Below are positions 55,312 through 64,000 of a DNA stretch of 64,000 nt, in pieces. A model generated the notes under the pieces. That model had not been told where the DNA came from. It did not search any database and worked only from the letters and a program-made list of their open reading frames with translations. Origin of the DNA: Methylobacterium sp. Leaf91 (GTDB lineage Bacteria > Pseudomonadota > Alphaproteobacteria > Rhizobiales > Beijerinckiaceae); contig NZ_LMMP01000023.1 in assembly GCF_001422815.1 (NCBI RefSeq), positions 291,079-355,078 on the forward strand, written 5' to 3'. Position 1 is the stretch's first letter. Every line of letters starts with the position of its first letter. Both the position numbers and the translations under genes were made by a program.

Positions 55312-55707
55312 TCAGGACCGTTCCCGATCCTGGTTCTTGTCGACCACGTTTTTCGCGGCCGGCCTCGAGAGCGAGCCCGAGACACGCATGACGTTATAGA
55401 CGCCGGTTGCGAAGCCCAGCATGAGCAGAACGATCAGACCCCAGGGCTTCGTCCCCAGAAACTGATCGCACAACCAGCCGAGAATGCCTCCGGCGAGGAC
55501 ACCGGCGATGAACTCCGTGGAGAGTCGCATCGCCAGGCCCAAAGATGACGCCCCGTTGGAGCCACCGGCACCCGACGAGGGGCGAGAAGGAGCGGCGGGC
55601 CGCTTCTCCTCGATCCGCTTCTCGAGATGCTTCAGTCTCGCCGAGAGATCCTCGTCCGGCTTCTGCCGTCCGTCTCCATTCCCATCCCCTGCGTCGTTAC
55701 CGCTCAC
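55312..55707 (-). CDS. atpI: AtpI-family protein
   Basis: A 131-residue protein with an N-terminal disordered part and two membrane helices. STEFIAGVLAGGILGWLCDQFLGT and LIVLLMLGFATGVYNVMR are typical of AtpI/ATPase gene 1, which aids c-ring assembly or Mg2+ handling. It starts with GTG at 55707 and has a weak ribosome-binding site. It is first in the F0 operon. Confidence 0.92.
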   Translation of the reverse strand: MSGNDAGDGNGDGRQKPDEDLSARLKHLEKRIEEKRPAAPSRPSSGAGGSNGASSLGLAMRLSTEFIAGVLAGGILGWLCDQFLGTKPWGLIVLLMLGFATGVYNVMRVSGSLSRPAAKNVVDKNQDRERS

Positions 55708-55911
55708 GGCGAAAACTCACATTGGCGAGAGTGGAGGGAACCGGCCTGAAAACCCCGTCAAGCGCGGCGCACCATAGTTTCGCCTATCTTGAGTGTCAAG
55801 GCGCGCCGAATAGGTCTTAAGTTCCTGTAAAATATAGATAAACAGGCCCTTGCGACGATCCTGAACGATGCGCCCCGTTCATGAAGGGCAATCGAAGGCC
55901 AAGCTTCGGTC

Positions 55912-56565
55912 TCAGGCGCCCAGAATCGGCTTGATGACCTTCTCCATCCCGTCGATCGTCATCTCGCCCTTGAAGCGCTCGCCGTTGATGAAAAAGGTCG
56001 GCGTCGAGTCGACCTTGAAGGTGTCCAGCCCCTTCTGCTTCACCGCGTTCACGGCAGCGTAGAGCTTCTGATCCTTGAGACAGGTCTCGAATTTCTCCTT
56101 CGAGAATCCGGCTTGCCGCAACATCTGCTCCAAGGCATCCACCGGCGATTGCGGCTTTTGCACGTAGGCCCAGCCCTGCTGCTGGTCGAACAGCAGATCG
56201 GTGATGGGGTAGTATTTCGCGTCGCCGTCGCAGCGGGCCAGCATGAAGGCCGCGGTCGCCAGAGGATCGAGCGGAAACTCTCGCAGCGTGAAACGGACCT
56301 TGCCGGTGTCGACGTAGCGCTCCTTCAAAGCTGGCCAAGTGTTCTTGTGAAACGCGGCACAGTGCGAGCAGGTCATCGAGGCATATTCGATGATCGTGAC
56401 CTTGGCGTCCTTCGGCCCCAGCCACACGTCACCGAGGGGGCCGGGCTCCATCAGGGAAGCGAGGTTCGCATCTTGGGCGAAGGCGTCGAGTGTCAGCCGG
56501 GGCAGGAGCGCGGCCGCGCCGATGGCCATGCCGGTGAGTTTCAAGGTGTCGCGACGGGTGATCAT
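55912..56565 (-). CDS. DsbA-family thiol:disulfide protein with Tat signal
   Basis: A 217-residue thioredoxin-fold protein. The N-terminus TRRDTLKLTGMAIGAAALLP is a twin-arginine signal, so it is likely exported folded. The active site is CSHC in YASMTCSHCAAFHKNTW, with the cis-Pro in VDSTPTFFINGERF. It should act on periplasmic disulfides. ATG 56565 was chosen for the Tat signal. DciA-like and MutY genes lie upstream, a conserved alphaproteobacterial neighbourhood; smc, often next, is absent here. Confidence 0.92.
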   Translation of the reverse strand: MITRRDTLKLTGMAIGAAALLPRLTLDAFAQDANLASLMEPGPLGDVWLGPKDAKVTIIEYASMTCSHCAAFHKNTWPALKERYVDTGKVRFTLREFPLDPLATAAFMLARCDGDAKYYPITDLLFDQQQGWAYVQKPQSPVDALEQMLRQAGFSKEKFETCLKDQKLYAAVNAVKQKGLDTFKVDSTPTFFINGERFKGEMTIDGMEKVIKPILGA

Positions 56566-56695
56566 GATGTCGACGGGCTCCGCTCGAAGATCCGATCCAT
56601 GCGGCTTGCGGTAGAGACCCGCGAACAATCTGACAAGACGGGACCTGCGGTCCCGCTTCCATGCGCCGCGACACGGATGGTGTCGGAAGTGAGAT

Positions 56696-57187
56696 TCAGC
56701 GAGATTGCGGTGGTGAGGAAGCCACGATCGCCACGCCGAGCCTATCGAGGGCGTCACGCAACGCGTCGTCGCCGATGGACGACACGGCCAGGGCGACTTC
56801 GCCGCGCTTCACCGGATCGAGGGGCGGCACGACCCGCTTGCGAACGGCTTGATGAACGCGCCCCTGCTTGAGGACGAGCTTGCCGATGCAGGCCCAGCCA
56901 TAATGGGCGTTGATGCGCTGGATCACCACGGGAGCCAGATGCTGCAATTCCAGGGCGAAGACGCCCTCCACGCGCACCACGAGCGTGCCTGGATCCGGCC
57001 GGCCCTGCTCCTCCCGCTTGGCACGGCGCGGCCATTCGAGCTTCGAAGGCTGACAGAAGCGGGCGAGGCGCTCGCCGACGATATCGGGCCAGGCCGCGAG
57101 GATATCGGTGGAGGCGAACCCCTGCGCGGCGAAAGCCGGTCCGATACAGGTCTCGATCAGCTCGGCGAGGGGTTTGATGCGGGCCAT
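56696..57187 (-). CDS. DUF721/DciA-like protein
   Basis: A 163-residue protein of the DUF721 family, related to DciA, which helps load the replicative helicase in bacteria lacking DnaC. Typical features are an N-terminal helical segment, WPDIVGERLARFCQPSKLEWPR, and LVVRVEGVFALELQHLAPVVIQRIN. The start at 57187 avoids overlap with the divergent mutY. A replication role is inferred from the family. Confidence 0.8.
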   Translation of the reverse strand: MARIKPLAELIETCIGPAFAAQGFASTDILAAWPDIVGERLARFCQPSKLEWPRRAKREEQGRPDPGTLVVRVEGVFALELQHLAPVVIQRINAHYGWACIGKLVLKQGRVHQAVRKRVVPPLDPVKRGEVALAVSSIGDDALRDALDRLGVAIVASSPPQSR

Positions 57188-57299
57188 GAGCTCCGAGAGT
57201 TTCCGATGCGGGCTGAAGTCGCATGATAGCCCGAACGGCGCCGGCTTTCGAATGCTTTGATCGTTCGCCGCCACCCTGTATGGACGGGCGCCCAACACG

Positions 57300-57344
57300 C
57301 CGGATCTCATGTCGCGGGATTTCATGTCACCGGACTTCACGGCA
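57300..57344. repeat. three imperfect 15-bp tandem units at the mutY start
   Basis: CCGGATCTCATGTCG, CGGGATTTCATGTCA and CCGGACTTCACGGCA follow one another. The first two contain in-frame ATG codons, giving two possible mutY starts. Confidence 0.5.
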
Positions 57345-58649
57345 GCGACCGGTTCTTCTGTTGGAGGCCCGCAGGCCGCCGATCTCCTTTCATGGTACGA
57401 CCGGCATCGCCGCGTCCTCCCTTGGCGCGCCCTGCCGGGGGAAGCTCCGGACCCCTATCGGGTCTGGCTGTCCGAGGTGATGCTGCAACAGACCACGATC
57501 GCGGCGGTCAAACCGTACTTCCTGCGCTTTCTCGAACGCTTTCCCTCCGTGGAGGCCCTCGCGGCGGCGCCGGAGGAGAGCGTCATGTCGGCTTGGGCCG
57601 GCCTTGGCTATTACTCCCGCGCCCGCAACCTCCATGCCTGCGCCAAGGCGGTCGTGGAAGCGGGAGCCTTCCCCGACACACTCGACGGCTTGCGCAAGCT
57701 GCCCGGGATCGGCGCCTATACGGCCGGCGCCATCGCGGCCATCGCCTTCGACAGGCAGGAAGCGGCAGTGGACGGCAATGTCGAGCGGGTGGTGACCCGG
57801 CTCTTCGCAATCGAGACGCCGATCCCCGCCGCGCGTCCCGAGATCCGACGGCTGACGCAGAGCCTCGTCCCGGCGCAGCGGCCCGGTGACTTCGCCCAGA
57901 GCCTGATGGATCTCGGTTCGACCATCTGCACGCCGAAGCGACCGGCCTGCGCCCTCTGCCCCTGGATGGCACCCTGCGAGGCCCGCACCCTGGGGCTGCA
58001 GGAAACGTTTCCGCGCAAGATCAAGAAAGCGAAGGGCGTCGAGCGCTATGGCGCGGCCTTCGTGGCGATCCGGAGCGGCGACGAGGCCGTATTGCTGCGG
58101 ACCCGCCCCCCCGAGGGGCTGCTCGGTGCCATGGCGGAGCCTCCGACCAGCGCATGGGAGAGCGGTTACGATGTCGCCCAGGCCCTGCTCGACGCTCCGC
58201 TGGACGCGCGATGGAAGCGGCTGCCGGGCGTGGTGCGCCACGTCTTCACGCATTTCCCGTTGGGACTGACCGTCTTCGTCGCCCGCGTCGGCCTCGCCAC
58301 GAAGGCACCGGCCGGCATGCGCTTCACGCCCAGACGCGACCTCGAAGAGGAACCGTTGCCCGGCGTCATGAAAAAGGTGCTGGCCCATGCGTTCGATCCG
58401 AAGCCAGAGGCCGTAAAGCGCGGACGGCCGAAGGCCATGCGGGCGGTCCAGGACACGCCACTCTTCGCAGAAGTCGAGGCTCCGCCGCCCGAGCCGCGCC
58501 CGAGCTTTCACCCAGTGCCCAAGCCGGTGCCGCGCGCGGTGGCAAAGCCGCCGATCGAGGACGGGGAGGGGTTTTTCAGCGAGCCGGAGGAATCGCCCCC
58601 GTCTGTGGCGCCGCGCAAGCGCGGCAGGCCGAAAACGCGTCCTCGATAG
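57309..58649 (+). CDS. mutY: A/G-specific adenine glycosylase with AT-hook-like tail
   Basis: MutY removes adenine mispaired with 8-oxoguanine. The 446-residue protein has the HhH motif KLPGIGAYTAGAI with the catalytic Asp in AVDGNVERV, the [4Fe-4S] ligands CTPKRPACALCPWMAPC, and a NUDIX-like C-terminal domain. Beyond the usual ~360 residues there is an ~80-residue tail with VKRGRPKAM and RKRGRPKTR, two AT-hook-like cores, joined by a Pro/Glu-rich linker. The start may be 57324, preceded by GGGA. Confidence 0.94.
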   Translation: MSRDFMSPDFTAATGSSVGGPQAADLLSWYDRHRRVLPWRALPGEAPDPYRVWLSEVMLQQTTIAAVKPYFLRFLERFPSVEALAAAPEESVMSAWAGLGYYSRARNLHACAKAVVEAGAFPDTLDGLRKLPGIGAYTAGAIAAIAFDRQEAAVDGNVERVVTRLFAIETPIPAARPEIRRLTQSLVPAQRPGDFAQSLMDLGSTICTPKRPACALCPWMAPCEARTLGLQETFPRKIKKAKGVERYGAAFVAIRSGDEAVLLRTRPPEGLLGAMAEPPTSAWESGYDVAQALLDAPLDARWKRLPGVVRHVFTHFPLGLTVFVARVGLATKAPAGMRFTPRRDLEEEPLPGVMKKVLAHAFDPKPEAVKRGRPKAMRAVQDTPLFAEVEAPPPEPRPSFHPVPKPVPRAVAKPPIEDGEGFFSEPEESPPSVAPRKRGRPKTRPR

Positions 58650-58716
58650 GACGAGCGCGACCCCTCACCCTGCGGGAGAAGTCGGCTCGCGTCCGATCCT
58701 CTCACCGTTGAGAGAA

Positions 58717-60506
<1,790 letters not shown>

Positions 60507-60860
60507 ATGAATATGAAGCCTGTTCGTTGGACCGCTGCCGCTATTGGAACCGCCATGTCTCTCGCCGCACTCAGTGCACCGGCCGCAGCCCAATCCGGCG
60601 CGGCCTCCTGGTACGGCAGCGGCCGCAAGACCGCGAATGGCGAGCGCTTCAATCCGAACGGGATGACCGCCGCCCATCGCAGCCTGCCGTTCGGCACCCG
60701 TGTCCGAGTCGAGAACAAGCGCAACGGCCGCTCGGTGGTGGTGCGCATCAACGATCGCGGGCCTTTCGTGCGCGGCCGGATCATCGATCTCGCCAAAGGC
60801 TCTGCCCGAGCGCTCGGCATGGGCGGCACGACCTACGTCTCGCTCAAGGTCGTGAACTGA
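60507..60860 (+). CDS. RlpA-like double-psi beta-barrel protein
   Basis: A 117-residue secreted protein with a signal peptide ([20 protein letters not shown]) and a single RlpA-like domain: [32 protein letters not shown], split here at residue ~45, and [24 protein letters not shown]. The DRGPF motif is the family hallmark. RlpA proteins are lytic transglycosylases or septal binders, but the SPOR domain is absent. AGGGA precedes ATG 60507. Confidence 0.88.
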   Translation: MNMKPVRWTAAAIGTAMSLAALSAPAAAQSGAASWYGSGRKTANGERFNPNGMTAAHRSLPFGTRVRVENKRNGRSVVVRINDRGPFVRGRIIDLAKGSARALGMGGTTYVSLKVVN

Positions 60861-61073
60861 CGCGGAACCCGTGACGTCATGGGCATGCCAGAGGATGGCG
60901 GTGCCGGGTCGCGACGACGTGCGGCATGCCTCATCCTCCTGATGCCGCATGGCGATTCCGCGAAAGGCGGGTTTCACTGCCGCGCTTGATCAACTAAGGG
61001 GCCGGTTGCCGTTGCATGGATGGCGATCGGCCCCATCTTGACGGCTGGATGCGTGTTTGAGGATGGTTCCCCC

Positions 61074-61391
61074 ATGGCAAAGCCCCTGATCGTCGAGATT
61101 CCCCACGAGATCGGTCCCGTCGAGGCGAAACGGCGGATCTCGAGCGGGCTGGACAAGGCGAAGGCGGCCTGCGCCAAGGCCGGAATCAATGTCGAACACA
61201 TGACCTGGACAGACGACCGTCTGAACTTCGCCATGTCGGCCATGGGCCAGAAGGTGGACGGCGAGGTCGACGTCCTTCCGGAGACGGTCCGTATCGAAGT
61301 GCGCCTGCCGATGCTGCTGGCCCTGTTCGCCGAGCGGATGAAGAAGATCATCGGCAAGGAAGGCAGCCAGCTCCTGATCAAGAAGGGCTGA
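61074..61391 (+). CDS. polyhydroxyalkanoic acid system family protein
   Basis: A 105-residue protein of the PHA-system family found near PHA genes. MAKPLIVEIPHEIGPVEAKRRI, VDGEVDVLPETVRIEVRLP and LFAERMKKIIGKEGSQLL are family-typical. Its exact role is unknown, perhaps in granule regulation. ATG 61074 fits homologues better than 61020. The phasin gene at 31 kb shows the same physiology. Confidence 0.85.
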   Translation: MAKPLIVEIPHEIGPVEAKRRISSGLDKAKAACAKAGINVEHMTWTDDRLNFAMSAMGQKVDGEVDVLPETVRIEVRLPMLLALFAERMKKIIGKEGSQLLIKKG

Positions 61392-61473
61392 GGAGCGCCA
61401 TCGGGGGAACGGCAACGGGCACTCGCCCGTTTCCAGCCCTCTCCCGAAACTTCGCGAGCAGGTGGCGCCGCCC

Positions 61474-61704
61474 ATGTCGAATCCAGGCCCGATAGATCCC
61501 GCGCCCATCCCGGAAGCTCCGGTTCCCGATACGCCCTATGTGGCCCCCCAGACGCCGCCGCCGGCTCCAGGGCCGGATATCCCCGCGTCTACGCCGGCCG
61601 AGGCGCCCGCCGAGAGCCCGACGGAGATCCCCGTGATCGACCCGAGCCCCGCTCCCGTCTCGCCCGATCCGTCGCCAACCGGCCCGGCTAACCCGACGAT
61701 GTAG
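61474..61704 (+). CDS. proline-rich hypothetical protein
   Basis: A 76-residue protein, about one third proline, of the PxxP-repeat type (PAPIPEAPVPDTP, PAEAPAESPTEIP). It has no signal peptide or membrane segment. Such low-complexity frames arise by chance in GC-rich DNA, so the gene is uncertain. GTG 61462 is an alternative start. Confidence 0.4.
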   Translation: MSNPGPIDPAPIPEAPVPDTPYVAPQTPPPAPGPDIPASTPAEAPAESPTEIPVIDPSPAPVSPDPSPTGPANPTM

Positions 61705-61761
61705 CCTCACAGGCAAAACCGCATTTGTTCGGGAGCGGCTGCGCTGCCATAAGCCCGCATC

Positions 61762-63576
61762 ATGGCTGCTCCCCCGCTTCTCACCCTCCAGAACGTCGCG
61801 CTCACTTTCGGCGGCACTCCGCTGATCGAACAGGCCGACCTTGCGATATCCCCCGGTGAACGGACTTGCCTCGTCGGCCGCAATGGCTCGGGCAAGTCGA
61901 CGCTGATGAAGATCGCCTGTGGGCTCATCGAGCCCGACAAGGGCGTGCGCTTCGTCCAGCCCGGCACCACGATCCGCTACCTTGCGCAGGAGCCGGATTT
62001 CTCGGGGTTCACCACCACCCTCGATTTTGTCGAGCACGGTCTCACCCATGGCGACGACGCCTACCGCGCCCGCTACCTGCTGGAGAGCCTGGGCCTGACC
62101 GGCGCCGAGAACCCGGCGAGCCTGTCGGGCGGGGAGGGGCGGCGCGTGGCCCTGGCGCAGGCGCTGGCACCCGAGCCCGACATCCTGCTGCTCGACGAGC
62201 CCACCAACCATCTCGACCTGCCGGCCATCGAATGGCTCGAAGCGGAATTGAAGTCCGTGCGCGGCGCACTCGTTCTCATCAGCCACGACAGACGCTTCCT
62301 CTCGGCCCTGTCGAAGACCACCGTCTGGCTCGATCGCGGCATCACGAGGCGGATCGAGCAGGGCTTTTCCACCTTCGAGGCCTGGCGCGACGCCTTCTTC
62401 GAGGAGGAAGAGCGCGACCGGCACAAGCTCGATCGCAAGATCGCCGACGAGGAGCATTGGCTGCGCTACGGCGTCACGGCGCGCCGCAAGCGCAACGTCC
62501 GGCGGCTCGGCAACCTCCACGCCCTGCGCAAGGACCGCCGGGAGGACCGCCGCCCCGTCGGCACCGCCACGATGACCTCCACCGAAGCGGAGAGTTCCGG
62601 CGCCCTGGTGATCGAGGCCAAGAATGCCTCAAAGGCCTATGGTGAGCGCCGCATCGTCGACGATCTCTCGATCCGGGTGATGCGTGGCGACCGGCTCGGC
62701 ATCGTCGGCGCCAACGGCGCCGGCAAGACCACCCTCATCAACCTGCTCACGGGACAATCGGCACCGGATTCCGGCACCGTCGCCTTGGGCACGAATCTCA
62801 AGATGATGCTTCTCGATCAGGCCCGGGCTGTGCTGGACCCGTCGATGACGGTCACCGAGGTGCTCACCGGCGGTAGCGGTGACAGCGTGGTCGTCGGCGG
62901 CGTGAGCCGTCACGTCATCGGCTACCTCAAGGACTTCCTGTTCGCCCCGGAACAGGCCCGGACCCCGGTGAGGGTGCTCTCCGGCGGCGAGCGCAACCGC
63001 CTTCTCATCGCCCGAGCCCTGGCCCAGCCCGCCAACCTCCTGGTCCTCGACGAGCCCACCAACGACCTCGACCTAGAGACCCTCGACCTCCTGCAGGAGA
63101 TGCTGTCCGATTATTCCGGCACGCTGATCCTGGTGAGCCACGACCGTGACTTTCTCGACCGAGTCGTTGGCAGCGTCCTCGTCAGCGAGGGGGAGGGGCG
63201 CTGGGTCGAGTATGCCGGCGGCTATACCGACATGGTGACGCAGCGCGGCCAGGGCGTCGAGGCGCGCAAAAGCGCCACCGCGCCTCGCCCCGACGGCAAG
63301 GTAAAGCCGGGCCGCCTCGTCAGCACGTCCGCGCCCCCGGCGCCCAAGACGAAGATGGGGTTCAAGGACCAGCACGAGCTGAAGACCCTGCCGGAGCGAA
63401 TCGCGAAGCTGCAGACCGAGATCGCCAAGATCCGCACCGTCCTTGCCGACCCGCAGCTCTACAGCCGCAATCCGGTCCTGTTCCAGAAGGCCTCGGCGAC
63501 CCTCGCGGCGGCGGAGGCCGACCTCTCGGCGGCCGAGGACCGCTGGCTGGAGCTGGAGATGCAGCGGGAAGGGTGA
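61762..63576 (+). CDS. uup: ABC-F family ATPase (Uup-like)
   Basis: A 604-residue cytoplasmic protein with two ABC domains and no membrane part. The first has GRNGSGKST, LSGGEGRRVALAQAL and LLLDEPTNHLD; the second has [24 protein letters not shown] and LVLDEPTNDLD. The linker is short, and the C-terminal ~80 residues form a coiled coil (LPERIAKLQTEIAKIRTVL), as in Uup. ABC-F proteins act at the ribosome or on branched DNA. Confidence 0.93.
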   Translation: MAAPPLLTLQNVALTFGGTPLIEQADLAISPGERTCLVGRNGSGKSTLMKIACGLIEPDKGVRFVQPGTTIRYLAQEPDFSGFTTTLDFVEHGLTHGDDAYRARYLLESLGLTGAENPASLSGGEGRRVALAQALAPEPDILLLDEPTNHLDLPAIEWLEAELKSVRGALVLISHDRRFLSALSKTTVWLDRGITRRIEQGFSTFEAWRDAFFEEEERDRHKLDRKIADEEHWLRYGVTARRKRNVRRLGNLHALRKDRREDRRPVGTATMTSTEAESSGALVIEAKNASKAYGERRIVDDLSIRVMRGDRLGIVGANGAGKTTLINLLTGQSAPDSGTVALGTNLKMMLLDQARAVLDPSMTVTEVLTGGSGDSVVVGGVSRHVIGYLKDFLFAPEQARTPVRVLSGGERNRLLIARALAQPANLLVLDEPTNDLDLETLDLLQEMLSDYSGTLILVSHDRDFLDRVVGSVLVSEGEGRWVEYAGGYTDMVTQRGQGVEARKSATAPRPDGKVKPGRLVSTSAPPAPKTKMGFKDQHELKTLPERIAKLQTEIAKIRTVLADPQLYSRNPVLFQKASATLAAAEADLSAAEDRWLELEMQREG

Positions 63577-64000
63577 GGCGGGTCGCCCTCCGCACCGGAC
63601 GCCCGGCAGAGCGTGTCGGCTCGGGCTCCCCCGCTCGGTGACGCGCCCCCCTCGACCGGGGGAAGCCGGAGCGTTCACGAGACCTTCGCCCCCGATGTGA
63701 CGCCAAGGATCGCCGAGGCTTCCCGATCGCGGTCCCATGGCCGAGACCGTTCTCCCCGACATGAAACTTCTTGATAAAATTCCTATTTCATGCCTATATC
63801 CCCACACCTGCCGCCCAGCGAAGGGGGCCTGTCCGGTGACCGACCGGGTGGGCCGAAAGGGGCGGCGGGGCGGTGCCTGCGTCGGTGGTGTCGGTCACCA
63901 TCGCCCCGGGCGGCGGCTCGATAGTCTGGGGGCTCGGATGGGGGCGCGGTAGGTCGGGAGTTAAATGCCCCGGCACCGACCCCGTTCTGGGCTGCCATGA
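63577..64000. other. window end without recognisable gene
   Basis: The stretch contains GC-rich palindrome-like fragments (63640-63670) and a short AT-rich patch (63760-63800). Short frames on both strands show no family resemblance. A gene may begin beyond the edge. Confidence 0.4.

Noticed and set aside
63783..63998. Minus-strand frames at the right edge
   Set aside because: Pro/Arg/His-rich translations without family resemblance; cannot be judged without sequence beyond the edge.

Overview
The window looks like chromosome of a Methylobacterium/Methylorubrum-type methylotrophic alphaproteobacterium (Rhizobiales). It is GC-rich and carries a complete calcium-type methanol dehydrogenase cluster in the order mxaFJGIRSACKLDEHB. 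It also has PHA-granule proteins (phasin, PHA-system protein), the cell-cycle methyltransferase CcrM, the alphaproteobacterial ATP12 chaperone, a separate F0 ATP synthase operon with b and b' subunits, and propionyl-CoA carboxylase beta subunit, which fits the ethylmalonyl-CoA pathway. No tRNA, rRNA, CRISPR array, transposase or phage gene was seen.

Layout, 0-11 kb: the tail of a multicopper-oxidase-like protein, NAD(P)HX repair enzyme (nnrE/nnrD), glnB-glnA nitrogen control, a decayed RNase A-like toxin with an intact immunity-like gene, an arginase/ornithine cyclodeaminase pair divergent from an amino-acid permease, a DUF6894 gene bracketed by two palindromic repeats, a trypsin-like protease, and a small secreted protein at the mxaW position. 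11-24 kb: the mxa operon. MxaF/MxaI are the dehydrogenase, MxaG the cytochrome cL acceptor, MxaJ a periplasmic partner, MxaRSACKLD the assembly and Ca-insertion proteins, MxaE/H accessory proteins and MxaB a response regulator. Most genes from mxaR to mxaB overlap by about 4 bp. A mxaF promoter candidate, a two-turn direct repeat and an inverted repeat lie in the mxaW-mxaF gap.

24-44.6 kb: an SLC13-type permease, sdhCDAB, a small conserved protein, a glycosyltransferase, phasin plus a phasin-like protein, DegP-type protease, RarA, M32 carboxypeptidase, a TerB-like/Hsp70-like pair, RluC-type pseudouridine synthase, a PsiF-like secreted protein, a HAD phosphatase, ATP12 and PccB. 44.6-52.8 kb is more accessory: hairpins, an AT-richer RTX protein, a FkbM methyltransferase, a NarK-type nitrate transporter behind a sigma-54 promoter candidate, an AHSA1 protein, an alpha/beta hydrolase and an ABC exporter. 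52.9-63.6 kb is housekeeping: atpI-atpB-atpE-b'-b, a DsbA-like protein, DciA-like DUF721, MutY, CcrM, an RlpA-like protein, a PHA-system protein and an ABC-F ATPase.

The most notable observations are a catalytic-end nonsense codon in the RNase A-like toxin beside an intact immunity-like gene, a palindromic repeat lodged in frame inside mxaK, possible operators near mxaF and the phasin gene, a sigma-54 promoter for narK, a multicopper-oxidase tail without the usual C-terminal copper ligands, and a MutY with two AT-hook-like motifs.
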